A stretch of 64,000 bases of DNA, taken from CAVQWH01 sp963718685. GTDB lineage: Bacteria; Patescibacteriota; Saccharimonadia; Saccharimonadales; Saccharimonadaceae. The translations under genes and the position numbers were made by a program. Shown here in pieces: positions 48,705 through 57,526 of the stretch. The stretch covers positions 310,001 through 374,000 of the forward strand of contig OY970356.1 of assembly GCA_963718685.1 (NCBI GenBank). Reading direction: 5' to 3'. The notes beneath the pieces were generated by a model. It was not told the origin of the DNA. It was given only the letters and a program-made list of their open reading frames with translations, and did no database searches. Each line of letters opens with the position of its first letter. Positions within the stretch are counted from its first letter, which is position 1.

Positions 48705-48707
48705 AAT

Positions 48708-49118
48708 ATGGCTGAAGTTAAACAAGCTGGCGCGGTTTCTAAAGGAGTTAATATGGCCCCTCGTAAAGTTAGTCTAGTCGCTAGCTTGGTTCGTGGTCGT
48801 AGTGTAGCCGATGCACTGGTAATTTTGCAGCACACTCCAAAACGTGCCGCTAAACCACTTGCTAAAACTATTTCCAGCGCTAAAGCTAATGCCGTCAATA
48901 CTCACGGGGTTGATGAGAAGTCGCTGATTATCGAAAGTTTACAAATTAGCCACGGTACACGACTTAAGCGTATGCGTCCGGCTGCCCGTGGTAGAGCTGC
49001 CCCATACCAAAAACGCACCAGCCATATACAAGTTGTGTTGAGTGGTCAGTCAAAACCTAAGAAGAAATCTAATTCTAGTAAAACAACCGTTAAGAGTGCC
49101 GGTAAGGAGGCAAAATAA
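48708..49118 (+). CDS. rplV: Ribosomal protein L22
   Basis: Exit-tunnel protein. GVNMAPRKVSLVASLVRGRS and LKRMRPAARGRAAPYQKRTS (the beta-hairpin region) identify it. 136 residues with a short Lys/Ser-rich C-terminal tail (KPKKKSNSSKTTVKSAGKEA). It overlaps S3 by one base. Confidence 0.96.
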   Translation: MAEVKQAGAVSKGVNMAPRKVSLVASLVRGRSVADALVILQHTPKRAAKPLAKTISSAKANAVNTHGVDEKSLIIESLQISHGTRLKRMRPAARGRAAPYQKRTSHIQVVLSGQSKPKKKSNSSKTTVKSAGKEAK

Positions 49119-49750
49119 TGGGTCAAAAAGTTAATCCTATCAGTATGCGCCTGCAACTCCATAAGAATTGGCGTTCCCGTTGGTTTACGGGTAAGCGCCA
49201 GTATGCGGAATGGCTGGCCCAGGATATTAAAATTCGTAATATCATTGAAGAGCGTTTTAAAGCTCGTCCGACCATAGATTTGGTTGAAATTGAGCGTTCT
49301 CCTAACTTGATCACAATTACTATTCACACCGCGAAAGCAGGCGTGGTAATTGGCCGGGGTGGCGCCGGAGCTACTGAACTAAAAGAGCAGATTCAAAAAC
49401 TGGTTGACCAGCCGGTGCGTATCAATATAGAAAGCGTAAAGCGTCCTGAGCTAGCAGCTAAATTGGTCGCTGAGAATATCGCACATCAGCTTGAGCGCCG
49501 TATCAACTTCCGCCGGGCGGTAAAAATGACTGCTCAAAACACCATGAACGCCGGCGCCAAAGGTGTACGCATCGAGGTAGCTGGCCGATTGAACGGAGCT
49601 GAGATGAGTCGCCGCGAGAAAGCTATTAGAGGGAGCGTTCCTTTGCATACCTTGAGAGCTGATATTGATTATCACTTAGCTAAAGCCCGAACTCCCGATG
49701 GAATCATTGGTGTAAAAGTCTGGATTCACAAAGGAGAGCGAAGCGAGTAA
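49118..49750 (+). CDS. rpsC: Ribosomal protein S3
   Basis: mRNA-entry protein with a KH domain (VVIGRGGAGATELKEQIQKL) and the C-terminal domain (AEMSRREKAIRGSVPLHTLR, GIIGVKVWIHKGE). 210 residues. Confidence 0.97.
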   Translation: MGQKVNPISMRLQLHKNWRSRWFTGKRQYAEWLAQDIKIRNIIEERFKARPTIDLVEIERSPNLITITIHTAKAGVVIGRGGAGATELKEQIQKLVDQPVRINIESVKRPELAAKLVAENIAHQLERRINFRRAVKMTAQNTMNAGAKGVRIEVAGRLNGAEMSRREKAIRGSVPLHTLRADIDYHLAKARTPDGIIGVKVWIHKGERSE

Positions 49751-49753
49751 ATT

Positions 49754-50167
49754 ATGTTGTTACCAAAGAAAACCAAATTCCGTAAGATTCGAAAAGGCAA
49801 GAACAAAGGTGTTGCTACTAAAGGCCACTACATTGCTTTTGGCGACTATGCCTTGCAAAGTCTTGATAATGAGCGCATTACCGGACGACAGATTGAGTCG
49901 GCTCGCCAGGCTATGACTCGTTATATCAAGCGAGGCGGCAAAATCTGGATTCGAATATTCCCTCATACTGCTGTTACGCGCAAGCCCCAGGACGTCAAAA
50001 TGGGTAGCGGTAAGGGTAATCCTGAATTCTTTGTAGCTAAGGTTAAAACCGGAACGGTCCTGTTTGAAATGAAGGGCGTAAGCGAAGAGCTAGCCCGAGA
50101 AGCAATGCGCCTGGCTAGCCATAAACTACCGGTTAGAACACGATTTATTAAGCGAGAGGAAGCATAA
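49754..50167 (+). CDS. rplP: Ribosomal protein L16
   Basis: Organises the A-site of 50S. MLLPKKTKFRKIRKGKNKGV, YIKRGGKIWIRIFPHTAVTR and MGSGKGNPEFFVAKVKTGTV are the signature. 137 residues. Confidence 0.97.
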   Translation: MLLPKKTKFRKIRKGKNKGVATKGHYIAFGDYALQSLDNERITGRQIESARQAMTRYIKRGGKIWIRIFPHTAVTRKPQDVKMGSGKGNPEFFVAKVKTGTVLFEMKGVSEELAREAMRLASHKLPVRTRFIKREEA

Positions 50168-50168
50168 G

Positions 50169-50384
50169 ATGGTTAAGAAAAAAGCAGAGACTCCAGCAAC
50201 AGTTGACAAGCTTCAGGCTGAGCTAATTAAAACCAAGCAAGAACTCAGCGAAGCTAGGCTTTCTCATGCCGCACGAGAGCTGGCTAATCCCAGACGATTA
50301 ACTGAATTACGGCGCCAAATAGCTCGCCTTAATACGAAAATCACTCAGATGCAATACGCAACAGCTAATAAGGAGCAGGCATAA
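50169..50384 (+). CDS. rpmC: Ribosomal protein L29
   Basis: Two-helix protein near the tunnel exit. LQAELIKTKQELSEARLSHA and NPRRLTELRRQIARLNTKIT show the family pattern; 71 residues. Its stop overlaps the S17 start by one base. Confidence 0.93.
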   Translation: MVKKKAETPATVDKLQAELIKTKQELSEARLSHAARELANPRRLTELRRQIARLNTKITQMQYATANKEQA

Positions 50385-50659
50385 TGGCAAATAAAATAGT
50401 TGGCATAGTAAGCTCTAACACCCAAGACAAAACTATTGTGGTCACGACTACTCGTCGCGAAACCCATCCTTTGTACGGTAAGCAATACACTGTTACCCGT
50501 AAGTTTACGGCTCATGACGAGAAAAACCAGGCTAAACCAGGAGATCGAGTGGAGCTGGATCAGGTACGACCATTTAGTAAGACTAAAAGCCTAAAGCTGA
50601 CTAAGGTACTTGAAGCTGGCCATGCGGCAGTAGAACTCAAAGACGAGGAGGTAAGCTAG
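50384..50659 (+). CDS. rpsQ: Ribosomal protein S17
   Basis: OB-fold 16S rRNA-binding protein: KIVGIVSSNTQDKTIVVTTT, HPLYGKQYTVTRKFTAHDEK and GDRVELDQVRPFSKTKSLKL. 91 residues, overlapping L14 by one base. Confidence 0.96.
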   Translation: MANKIVGIVSSNTQDKTIVVTTTRRETHPLYGKQYTVTRKFTAHDEKNQAKPGDRVELDQVRPFSKTKSLKLTKVLEAGHAAVELKDEEVS

Positions 50660-51027
50660 TGATTCAGCAAGAATCTCGTCTTAAAGTAGCTGACAATAGC
50701 GGCGCACGCGAAATCCTTTGCATTAGGGTGCTTGGCGGCACACGCCGTCGTTACGCGCGAGTAGGCGATGTTATCGTGGCTACAGTCAAGGAAGCTAACC
50801 CTAGTGGAAACGTTAGCAAGAAAAGCGTAGTGAAAGCCGTAGTAGTGCGCACAGTTGACCGCCTTCAGCGCAAAGACGGTAGCACAATTCGCTTCGATGA
50901 GAATGCAGCGGTTATTTTAGACGAAGACAAGCAACCCAAAGCAACCCGTGTATTTGGCCCCGTACCTAGAGAGCTGCGTGAAAAAGGTTACAATAAAATA
51001 ATCAGTTTAGCGCCGGAGGTGCTCTAA
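50659..51027 (+). CDS. rplN: Ribosomal protein L14
   Basis: Subunit-interface protein: MIQQESRLKVADNSGAREIL, NPSGNVSKKSVVKAVVVRTV and RVFGPVPRELREKGYNKIIS. 122 residues, the universal length; starts with GTG after GAGGAGG. Confidence 0.97.
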   Translation: MIQQESRLKVADNSGAREILCIRVLGGTRRRYARVGDVIVATVKEANPSGNVSKKSVVKAVVVRTVDRLQRKDGSTIRFDENAAVILDEDKQPKATRVFGPVPRELREKGYNKIISLAPEVL

Positions 51028-51028
51028 G

Positions 51029-51352
51029 ATGGCTATAAAGATTAAAAAAGGCGATAATGTGCAGATTAAAGCAGGCCACCACAAGGGAAAAGTTGCTGAA
51101 GTTATGGCAGTTATTCCTAATGAAAGCAAGGTACTGTTAAAGGGTATTGGCCAGCGCAAACGTCATGTAAGCGCCAGCCAGATGAATCCGCGCGGCAGTA
51201 AAAAAGATATCCATCTGCCTCTGCATATTAGCAACGTAGTTTTAGTAGCAGACAAGACAGGGCAGAAAACCAGTCGGGTAGGTTGGCTGGTAAAACCTAG
51301 CGGTGAAAAAATTCGAGTGGCCCGCCAGTTGAAAAACAAGGAGATTAAGTAA
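51029..51352 (+). CDS. rplX: Ribosomal protein L24
   Basis: KOW-domain assembly initiator of 50S: MAIKIKKGDNVQIKAGHHKG, then LPLHISNVVLV and RVGWLVKPSGEKIRVARQLK. 107 residues, overlapping L5 by one base. Confidence 0.96.
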   Translation: MAIKIKKGDNVQIKAGHHKGKVAEVMAVIPNESKVLLKGIGQRKRHVSASQMNPRGSKKDIHLPLHISNVVLVADKTGQKTSRVGWLVKPSGEKIRVARQLKNKEIK

Positions 51353-51936
51353 TGAGTAGCAAAGCTAACCCAGCCACAATTAAACCGCGCCTGAAGCAGC
51401 TTTATAAGACTCAGTTTGTGGGCGAACTGCAAAAAGAACTTGAGTTTAAAAATCCTCACCAAGTACCGCGTCTGGAAAAGATCATAGTAAGCAGCGGTAT
51501 TGGCAAACACAAAGACGACAAAAGATATCACGAGCTTGTTAGTACTAATATAAAAAAGATTACAGGTCAGCAGCCTGTAGATAGAATGGCTCGTAAAAGT
51601 ATTGCCAGTTTCAAGATTCGTGCCGGCATGAATAGAGTTGGTATAAGCGTTACCTTGCGAGATGCCCGTATGTACGAGTTTTTAGACCGCCTAATCAATG
51701 TCGTTTTGCCACGTGTACGCGATTTTCATGGCGTGGGAGCTAAAGGCTTTGACAAGAGCGGTAACTACAACCTAGGAATTACCGAGCAGTCGGTTTTTCC
51801 TGAGCTTACATTTGAAGATACTGCTACCTTGCACGGTTTGCAGGTAACATTCGTAATTAATAGTAACGGTCCTAAACAATCAAGAGCACTTCTTGAGAAA
51901 TTTGGTATGCCGTTTGAGAAAGGAGGCAAAAGCTAA
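51352..51936 (+). CDS. rplE: Ribosomal protein L5
   Basis: Binds 5S rRNA in the central protuberance. QVPRLEKIIVSSGIGKHKDD, KIRAGMNRVGISVTLRDARM and YNLGITEQSVFPELTFEDTA identify it. 194 residues; overlaps S14 by one base. Confidence 0.97.
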   Translation: MSSKANPATIKPRLKQLYKTQFVGELQKELEFKNPHQVPRLEKIIVSSGIGKHKDDKRYHELVSTNIKKITGQQPVDRMARKSIASFKIRAGMNRVGISVTLRDARMYEFLDRLINVVLPRVRDFHGVGAKGFDKSGNYNLGITEQSVFPELTFEDTATLHGLQVTFVINSNGPKQSRALLEKFGMPFEKGGKS

Positions 51937-52205
51937 TGGCCAAAAAATCTATCATTGCACGTGATCTAAAACGTAAAAAGCTAATTGAGCGCTACGCCAA
52001 AAAGCGCGCTGAGCTAAAGGCAGCCGGAGACATGGAAGGTTTAGCTAAGCTACCTCGTAACTCAAGCCCTACTCGTTGGAATAACCGATGTAACGAAACC
52101 GGACGTCCTCGAGCTTACATGCGTCGTTTTGGGTTAAGTCGAATTAGTTTTCGTGAACATGCATCAAAGGGTGAGATTCCCGGTATAACAAAGAGTAGTT
52201 GGTAA
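51936..52205 (+). CDS. rpsN: Ribosomal protein S14, zinc-free type
   Basis: Small-subunit head protein. 89 residues with the long-form N-terminus (AKKSIIARDLKRKKLIERYA) and C-terminal RCNETGRPRAYMRRFGLSRI. Only one Cys remains, so this is the C-minus form that needs no zinc. Confidence 0.96.
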   Translation: MAKKSIIARDLKRKKLIERYAKKRAELKAAGDMEGLAKLPRNSSPTRWNNRCNETGRPRAYMRRFGLSRISFREHASKGEIPGITKSSW

Positions 52206-52223
52206 GGGAGTAGGGAGAAGATT

Positions 52224-52625
52224 ATGTCAATACAATCAACCGATCCAATAGCCGATATGCTAACGCGTATTCGTAATGCTGCTTTAGTTGGTAAAAACCA
52301 AGTAAGTTTGCCAAGCAGTAAACTGAAAACTACCGTGGCTAAGGAGCTACAAAAAGCCGGATATATCTCTAAGGTCGACTTGGAAAAATCCAGTCCACGA
52401 GATCGTCTCGTTATAACAATTAACGAACCAGGCAGTAACTCCAAGATTACCGAAATTGCTAAAGTTAGCCGTCCCGGTCGTCGGGTTTATGCGGGCGCTA
52501 GCAATATTCCAAAGGTAAAAAATGGCCGTGGAATCGTTTTAATCAGCACTAGTCGAGGTGTGATGACCGGTCAAGAAGCAATCAAGCAACGCCTTGGCGG
52601 CGAATTGCTTTGCAAGGTTTATTAA
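52224..52625 (+). CDS. rpsH: Ribosomal protein S8
   Basis: Primary binder of the 16S central domain: TDPIADMLTRIRNAALVGKN, RPGRRVYAGASNIPKVKNGR and GIVLISTSRGVMTGQEAIKQ. 133 residues. In many bacteria S8 regulates the spc operon. Confidence 0.97.
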   Translation: MSIQSTDPIADMLTRIRNAALVGKNQVSLPSSKLKTTVAKELQKAGYISKVDLEKSSPRDRLVITINEPGSNSKITEIAKVSRPGRRVYAGASNIPKVKNGRGIVLISTSRGVMTGQEAIKQRLGGELLCKVY

Positions 52626-52636
52626 AAGGAGATAAT

Positions 52637-53173
52637 ATGAGTCGAATCGGAAAACTACCTATTGAAATTCCATCGGGCGTGACAATCACGGTTGACTCTG
52701 ACGCTGTTCAGGTTGAGGGGCCGAAAGGCAGCCTTAAGCAAGCTTTGTTACCTGAAGTTAAAGTTAAAGTCGAAGACAACCAGCTGACTGTCGACCGCAA
52801 AAATGATAGTAAGCTAGCCAAGTCTCAACACGGGTTGATGCGAAGCTTAATTAATAATATGGTGCTGGGCGTAACCAAAGGCTTCGAAAAGAAACTTGAA
52901 GTTAACGGCGTAGGCTTTCGGGTAAGCGGTGGCGGGCAGCAACTGGAAATGGCGCTTGGCTTTTCGCACCCCGTAAAGTACCAAGCCCCTCAAGGTATTG
53001 AACTAAAAGTTGAAAAACTAAATATCACCGTTAATGGTATTGATAAACAACAGGTTGGCCAAGTAGCAGCAGAAATTCGCAGTCTACGCAAACCCGAACC
53101 CTACAAAGGTAAGGGCATTAAATATGCAGACGAACAGATTCTACGCAAGGCTGGGAAGGCAGGTAAAGTATGA
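52637..53173 (+). CDS. rplF: Ribosomal protein L6
   Basis: Two-domain 50S protein: SRIGKLPIEIPSGVTITVDS at the start and RKPEPYKGKGIKYADEQILR at the end. 178 residues. The ATG at 52637 follows AAAAGGAG; the frame is open from 52610 but those codons overlap S8 and lack an SD. It overlaps L18 by four bases. Confidence 0.96.
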   Translation: MSRIGKLPIEIPSGVTITVDSDAVQVEGPKGSLKQALLPEVKVKVEDNQLTVDRKNDSKLAKSQHGLMRSLINNMVLGVTKGFEKKLEVNGVGFRVSGGGQQLEMALGFSHPVKYQAPQGIELKVEKLNITVNGIDKQQVGQVAAEIRSLRKPEPYKGKGIKYADEQILRKAGKAGKV

Positions 53174-53523
53174 ACCACTTAACGAAAAAAATACTGGGCC
53201 GTAATTTACGTAAACGACGTGTTCGTGCGCGGATAAGCGGTACAGCCGATAAGCCACGCTTAACAGTGACTATCAGTAATTTACATGTCAGTGCCCAGTT
53301 GATTAACGATGATAAGCAGCAAACTTTAGTTGCAGCTACTACGGTAGGCACTAAACAAGGCGGCTCACTAAGCGAAAAGACTGCTTGGGTAGGTGCTGAG
53401 ATTGCTAAAAAAGCTAAGAAAGCTAAAATTAAAGCAGTAGTATTTGATCGCAATGGCAGAAAATACGCCGGACGGCTCAAGGCGCTTGCTGAGGCGGTTC
53501 GTAAAGAAGGAATTGAGGTTTAG
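53170..53523 (+). CDS. rplR: Ribosomal protein L18
   Basis: 5S rRNA-binding protein: RKRRVRARISGTADKPRLTV, SNLHVSAQLINDD and VVFDRNGRKYAGRLKALAEA. 117 residues. Confidence 0.96.
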   Translation: MNHLTKKILGRNLRKRRVRARISGTADKPRLTVTISNLHVSAQLINDDKQQTLVAATTVGTKQGGSLSEKTAWVGAEIAKKAKKAKIKAVVFDRNGRKYAGRLKALAEAVRKEGIEV

Positions 53524-53526
53524 ATT

Positions 53527-54105
53527 ATGGCAAATAACACCCAACAAGCTACAAAAACTGCTCCGTCCCGTGCTACCGGTGGGGCTAAGCCATCCGGTTT
53601 GGGCGAAAAACAGTTTCAGGAACAAGTTATTAGTATTGACCGCATTGCTCGCGTGGTAAAAGGTGGGCGAAGATTCCGCTTTAAAGCGCTTGTAGTGGTA
53701 GGAGACGGTAAGACAAAAGTTGGTATTGGAGTCAGCAAAGGTCAAGATGTTCAGGCTGCCGTAACTAAAGCTACTGACGTAGCTAAAAAGAATCTGGTTA
53801 CTATTCCTATTGCTAAAACCAGTATTCCTCACGACGTTGAGGTCAAGTTCGGTGGCGCAAGAGTAATGATGAAACCCGCCGCCCCCGGCACCGGGATTAT
53901 TGCCGGTGGAGCAGTACGTACTATCATCGGTGTCACCGGTATTCACGACTTGCTAACAAAGTCACTGGGCTCAAGTAATAAGGTTAACGTAGCTTATGCT
54001 ACGGTCAAAGCGCTAAAAAGCTTAGTGCCAGCTAGCGAATGGCTAAAGCCGCCACGGCCAGCTAAAGAGCCTGCTAGAACTAAAAATACAGGTAAAAAAT
54101 CATGA
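53527..54105 (+). CDS. rpsE: Ribosomal protein S5
   Basis: Decoding-fidelity protein: VISIDRIARVVKGGRRFRFK, VGDGKTKVGIGVSKGQDVQA and MMKPAAPGTGIIAGGAVRTI. 192 residues, with a short Ala/Thr-rich N-terminal extension. It is followed directly by L15; the L30 gene that normally lies between is absent. Confidence 0.97.
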   Translation: MANNTQQATKTAPSRATGGAKPSGLGEKQFQEQVISIDRIARVVKGGRRFRFKALVVVGDGKTKVGIGVSKGQDVQAAVTKATDVAKKNLVTIPIAKTSIPHDVEVKFGGARVMMKPAAPGTGIIAGGAVRTIIGVTGIHDLLTKSLGSSNKVNVAYATVKALKSLVPASEWLKPPRPAKEPARTKNTGKKS

Positions 54106-54572
54106 AGTACCATCAACTAGAAGTAAGCAAGAATCGCAACAAAAAGCGCGTAGGCCGCGGTATCAGTGCCGGACAAGGCAAGACTGCTGGTCGTGGTACT
54201 AAGGGCCAACTTGCCCGCACGGGCAAAAAACTTCGCGCTACTTTTATGGGCGGACAACGCTCTCTAGTTCAAGCTATTCCTAAAAATCGCGGTTTCAAAA
54301 GTTTGCGTGTGCCAGCTCAAGTGATTTACTCAGACCAGCTGTCAGCTTTTGCTAACAAGACTGCCGACAACTACACTTTATTTGAGGCCGGATTAATTTC
54401 TACACCGTATCACAGCACAAAAGTTATCATGCGAGACACTCTAGACGCTAAGGTTACAGTCAAACTACAGGCAGCTTCTGCAGGCGTTCAGGCTGCTATA
54501 TCCAAGGCTGGCGGCAACTTTGAAGCCGTGCCTGTTCCGCTTCCGCCTAGTGCAAAAACTAAGAAAACCTAA
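54102..54572 (+). CDS. rplO: Ribosomal protein L15
   Basis: Late-assembly 50S protein: KRVGRGISAGQGKTAGRGTK, GGQRSLVQAIPKNRGFKSLR and the C-terminal domain. 156 residues; overlaps S5 by four bases. Confidence 0.95.
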   Translation: MKYHQLEVSKNRNKKRVGRGISAGQGKTAGRGTKGQLARTGKKLRATFMGGQRSLVQAIPKNRGFKSLRVPAQVIYSDQLSAFANKTADNYTLFEAGLISTPYHSTKVIMRDTLDAKVTVKLQAASAGVQAAISKAGGNFEAVPVPLPPSAKTKKT

Positions 54573-54604
54573 CTGTATAAAAAGTAGTAAAGAGAGGGTA
54601 AACA

Positions 54605-56020
54605 GTGAACTGGAAAACGATCTTTAAATCACTAAAGAGCAGCGACATGCGAAAGCGGTTGCTGATAGTGCTGGGTATTCTAGTTGCTTACCGCTTGTTA
54701 GCCCATATTCCAGTGCCTTTGGCCGAGCCTACCCAACTGAGAAGTATCATCGACAGCGTGGTTAACAGCTCTAATTTTGGCGGATTCATCAACTTGCTTA
54801 GCGGCGGCGCCCTGGCTAGCTTTTCTATTGTGCTGGTAGGTTTGGGACCTTACATTACCGCGTCAATTATTACTCAGCTAATGACTAAGGCCGTGCCCAA
54901 GCTGGAAGAATTACACAAGGACGGTGAGTCCGGCCGGCGTAAAATTAACCAGTGGACAAGGGTGATTGCCTTGCCGTTAGCTATAGTTCAATCAATTGCT
55001 TTCATATTTATTTTGCGCCAAACCGTACTAGCCGGAAACACTACCGCGCTAGGCACTACTACGCCGATAGAATGGATAGTAGCAGTAACTGCAATGACCG
55101 CAGGTTCAATGTTGCTTATGTGGTTTGGTGAGTTAATTACCGAACAGGGAGTAGGTAATGGTATCAGCTTGTTAATCTTTGCTGGTATTATTAGCCAAAT
55201 GCCTAAAACTCTCAGTTCGCTCGGAGCATCCTTGACCAGCGTACCTAACGAGGCATCTAAACTACATGTATTTAACTGGTTTACTGTGCCGATTAACGGT
55301 CTGGCATTCTGGATCATTTTAGGTATAGTACTGGTGGCGATGACAGTGCTTTATTTATTGGTCAAAATTAACGAAGCCCAACGAGTCATTAATATCAGTT
55401 ACGCCAAAAGGGTACAAGGTAACAGCGCTTACGGCGGAGTCACCAGCATTTTGCCGGTTAAGCTGATTACTGCTGGCGTAATTCCGGTTATTTTCGCCGT
55501 AGCCTTTTTGTCCCTGCCGGCATTTCTGGGGCAAGTTTTAAAGGCTTCTCACAATCCCCATTACGCTAATTTAGCAAATAACTTGGTGCAGTGGTTCCAA
55601 GCACCGCAACCTGGTAATATCGGCGCATCTGGCTGGGAGTCTATAATCTATCCGGCCAGCTATTTCGTCTTGGTAGTAGCTTTCACATACTTTTACACCG
55701 GCATCGTATTTAACGCCAACGAAATTGCCGAAAACTTGCAAAAGCAAGGTGGCTTTATTGCTAATATCCGCCCCGGTATAAGTACGGAAAAATACTTGCG
55801 AAGGGTAGTCAACCGGTTGACTTTATTCGGCTCAATCGCTTTGGGCATCATAGCAATCCTACCCTTCGTAGGAGAGTATATATTCACCCAATTAGGAATC
55901 AATGCAGCCAATTTGGCAATTGGCGGAACAGGTTTGCTTATCGTAGTCACAGTTGCCCTTGAAAGTCTACGACAGATCAACTCACGCGCCTTAATGGTAA
56001 CTTACGACGAATACGAGTAA
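54605..56020 (+). CDS. secY: Preprotein translocase subunit SecY
   Basis: Core of the Sec channel: ten membrane helices across 471 residues, with LLIVLGILVAYRLLAHIPVP (helix 1), GLGPYITASIITQLMTKAVP (helix 2), the cytoplasmic loop KINEAQRVINISYAKRVQGN and the C-terminal NRLTLFGSIALGIIAILPFV. GTG start after AGAGAGG. Confidence 0.97.
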   Translation: MNWKTIFKSLKSSDMRKRLLIVLGILVAYRLLAHIPVPLAEPTQLRSIIDSVVNSSNFGGFINLLSGGALASFSIVLVGLGPYITASIITQLMTKAVPKLEELHKDGESGRRKINQWTRVIALPLAIVQSIAFIFILRQTVLAGNTTALGTTTPIEWIVAVTAMTAGSMLLMWFGELITEQGVGNGISLLIFAGIISQMPKTLSSLGASLTSVPNEASKLHVFNWFTVPINGLAFWIILGIVLVAMTVLYLLVKINEAQRVINISYAKRVQGNSAYGGVTSILPVKLITAGVIPVIFAVAFLSLPAFLGQVLKASHNPHYANLANNLVQWFQAPQPGNIGASGWESIIYPASYFVLVVAFTYFYTGIVFNANEIAENLQKQGGFIANIRPGISTEKYLRRVVNRLTLFGSIALGIIAILPFVGEYIFTQLGINAANLAIGGTGLLIVVTVALESLRQINSRALMVTYDEYE

Positions 56021-56032
56021 ACAGACTAAGCT

Positions 56033-57034
56033 ATGGCGATTCGCAAACTTACTCCAGACGAATATGACAAGATAGCTAATTCAGTAAAACTTAGGTTTCC
56101 TATAGAACAAGCTCCGCCATGGATGGAATTTGACTCTAAACTGTCTGGGCGCAAACCTCTAGGTTTGTTTGCTTACTATAATAAATCTGATACCCCATTA
56201 GCTTTATTCTCTGCTACTAAGTATTCTCAACCACGCTATAAAATGATTTGGGTTAAACATGGCCCAATATGGCTTAACCCGCCCAGCACCAAAGATATTA
56301 AAGCGTTTATAAGCCAGCTAAAGGGCTGCATTGCTACTGAAGCTCCTGAAGCCACTTTTATACGCTTAAATTTACCTACTAGGTCTAGTCAGCATGCCAG
56401 CCCTTCTATGCATAATGTCATGTACGATCAAACGGTGATAATCGACCTAACGAAAAGCGACGATGAGAGGCTGGCTGATATGACGCAAAGCGGCCGGCGA
56501 GCTCTAAGAAAAGCCTGGAAAGTATCTTTAAAAACCGAAGAGCTAGCTGAAATTACCAATGCAAAATTTACACCACTATATGAGATACTGCAAGAAACTG
56601 CCCACAGAGATAGTTTCGGCATTCATCCAAAAAGCCTATATCTTACGATGCTTGCAGCCTTAGGTAAGCATGCACGTTTATTTGTTATCTACCACAAGAA
56701 CCAGCCTCTAGCTTGGGCAATCATTACAGTTTATCGCCAAAACGCCGTTTACTATTACGGCGCCAGCAGCCGACAGGCCAGGCAACTCAATGCCCCTTAC
56801 CAGCTGCATTGGGATATTATGAAAAAGCTTAAAGATGAGGGCGTGAAAGCCTATGATTTTATGGGTATCGCCAGCTCTCGCCATCAGCACCTTAAGAATG
56901 TGTCAGTTTTTAAAGAAAAATTCTCGCGTACTGCCGTAGATGTGGCTCCAAGTTATGATATAGTCATGAAATCAGGTCGCTATAGACTGCTTGGCTTGAT
57001 ACGCAAAACCAGGCAAAAAATTCGCTTTATATAA
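56033..57034 (+). CDS. FemAB-like peptidoglycan branch aminoacyltransferase
   Basis: A 333-residue protein with two GNAT-like halves. KHGPIWLNPPSTKDIK, VIIDLTKSDDERLADMTQSG with GRRALRKA, the LYEILQETAHRDSFGIHPKS segment and VYYYGASSRQARQLNAPYQL match the Fem family, which adds amino acids from aminoacyl-tRNA to lipid II side chains. There is no coiled-coil arm typical of FemA. It is 13 bases after secY, where adk and map are common in other bacteria, and is probably co-transcribed with it. Confidence 0.88.
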   Translation: MAIRKLTPDEYDKIANSVKLRFPIEQAPPWMEFDSKLSGRKPLGLFAYYNKSDTPLALFSATKYSQPRYKMIWVKHGPIWLNPPSTKDIKAFISQLKGCIATEAPEATFIRLNLPTRSSQHASPSMHNVMYDQTVIIDLTKSDDERLADMTQSGRRALRKAWKVSLKTEELAEITNAKFTPLYEILQETAHRDSFGIHPKSLYLTMLAALGKHARLFVIYHKNQPLAWAIITVYRQNAVYYYGASSRQARQLNAPYQLHWDIMKKLKDEGVKAYDFMGIASSRHQHLKNVSVFKEKFSRTAVDVAPSYDIVMKSGRYRLLGLIRKTRQKIRFI

Positions 57035-57074
57035 CTTGATTTTTATACCAAAAAAGCTACAATAAATTTAGTAA

Positions 57075-57096
57075 TGCCTAAACTTAGGCGATTTTT
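57075..57096 (+). terminator. Terminator after the FemAB-like gene
   Basis: GCCTAA/TTAGGC hairpin followed by GATTTTTG. Confidence 0.7.
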
Positions 57097-57106
57097 GAAA
57101 AATCCC

Positions 57107-57135
57107 TTTACTTAGGTTAAATTGTTGTGTATAAT
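57107..57135 (+). promoter_or_regulatory. infA promoter
   Basis: -35 TTTACT (57107-57112), 17 bases, -10 TATAAT (57130-57135); the ATG is only 15 bases further with no SD, so the transcript has little or no leader. Confidence 0.7.
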
Positions 57136-57150
57136 TTAGCCTTGTAGTTT

Positions 57151-57375
57151 ATGGTCGCACAAAAGGAAGTAATCAAGCTAACGGGAACAGTGTTAGAGGC
57201 ATTGCCTAACGCACAGTTTCGTGTTGAGCTTGAAAACGACCATACAATAATCGCCCACGTATCAGGTAAAATGCGTAAGTATTATATCCGTTTAATACCA
57301 GGCGATAAAGTGGAAGTTGAGTTAACCCCGTATGATCTTACAAAGGGCAGAATCACCTTCCGCTTAAAAAGTTAA
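57151..57375 (+). CDS. infA: Translation initiation factor IF-1
   Basis: OB-fold factor that binds the ribosomal A site. KLTGTVLEALPNAQFRVELE, HVSGKMRKYYIRLIPGDKVE and ELTPYDLTKGRITFRLKS match the whole family. 74 residues. It opens the S13-S11-S4-rpoA-L17 unit. Confidence 0.97.
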   Translation: MVAQKEVIKLTGTVLEALPNAQFRVELENDHTIIAHVSGKMRKYYIRLIPGDKVEVELTPYDLTKGRITFRLKS

Positions 57376-57409
57376 TATAACTAGGTTTCACCTAGCTAAG
57401 GAGCGCCTC

Positions 57410-57526
57410 ATGAAGGTACGTGCCAGCGTCAAGAAAATCAGTCCTAGCGATAAGCTCGTTCGCCGCAAGGGGCGTTTATATATTATTAACAAAAAGAAAC
57501 CGCGTAATAAGCAGAGGCAAGGTTAA
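57410..57526 (+). CDS. rpmJ: Ribosomal protein L36, zinc-free type
   Basis: A 38-codon gene. MKVRASVKKISPSDKLVRRK and the end KKPRNKQRQG are unmistakable L36, but the zinc ligands (three Cys and one His) are replaced by Ser, Asp, Asn and Asn, so this is the zinc-independent form. AAGGAG precedes the ATG, and the stop overlaps the S13 start by one base (TAATG). Confidence 0.95.
   Translation: MKVRASVKKISPSDKLVRRKGRLYIINKKKPRNKQRQG

Noticed and set aside
53368..53946. 192-codon minus-strand ORF across L18/S5
   Set aside because: Shadow of ribosomal protein genes.
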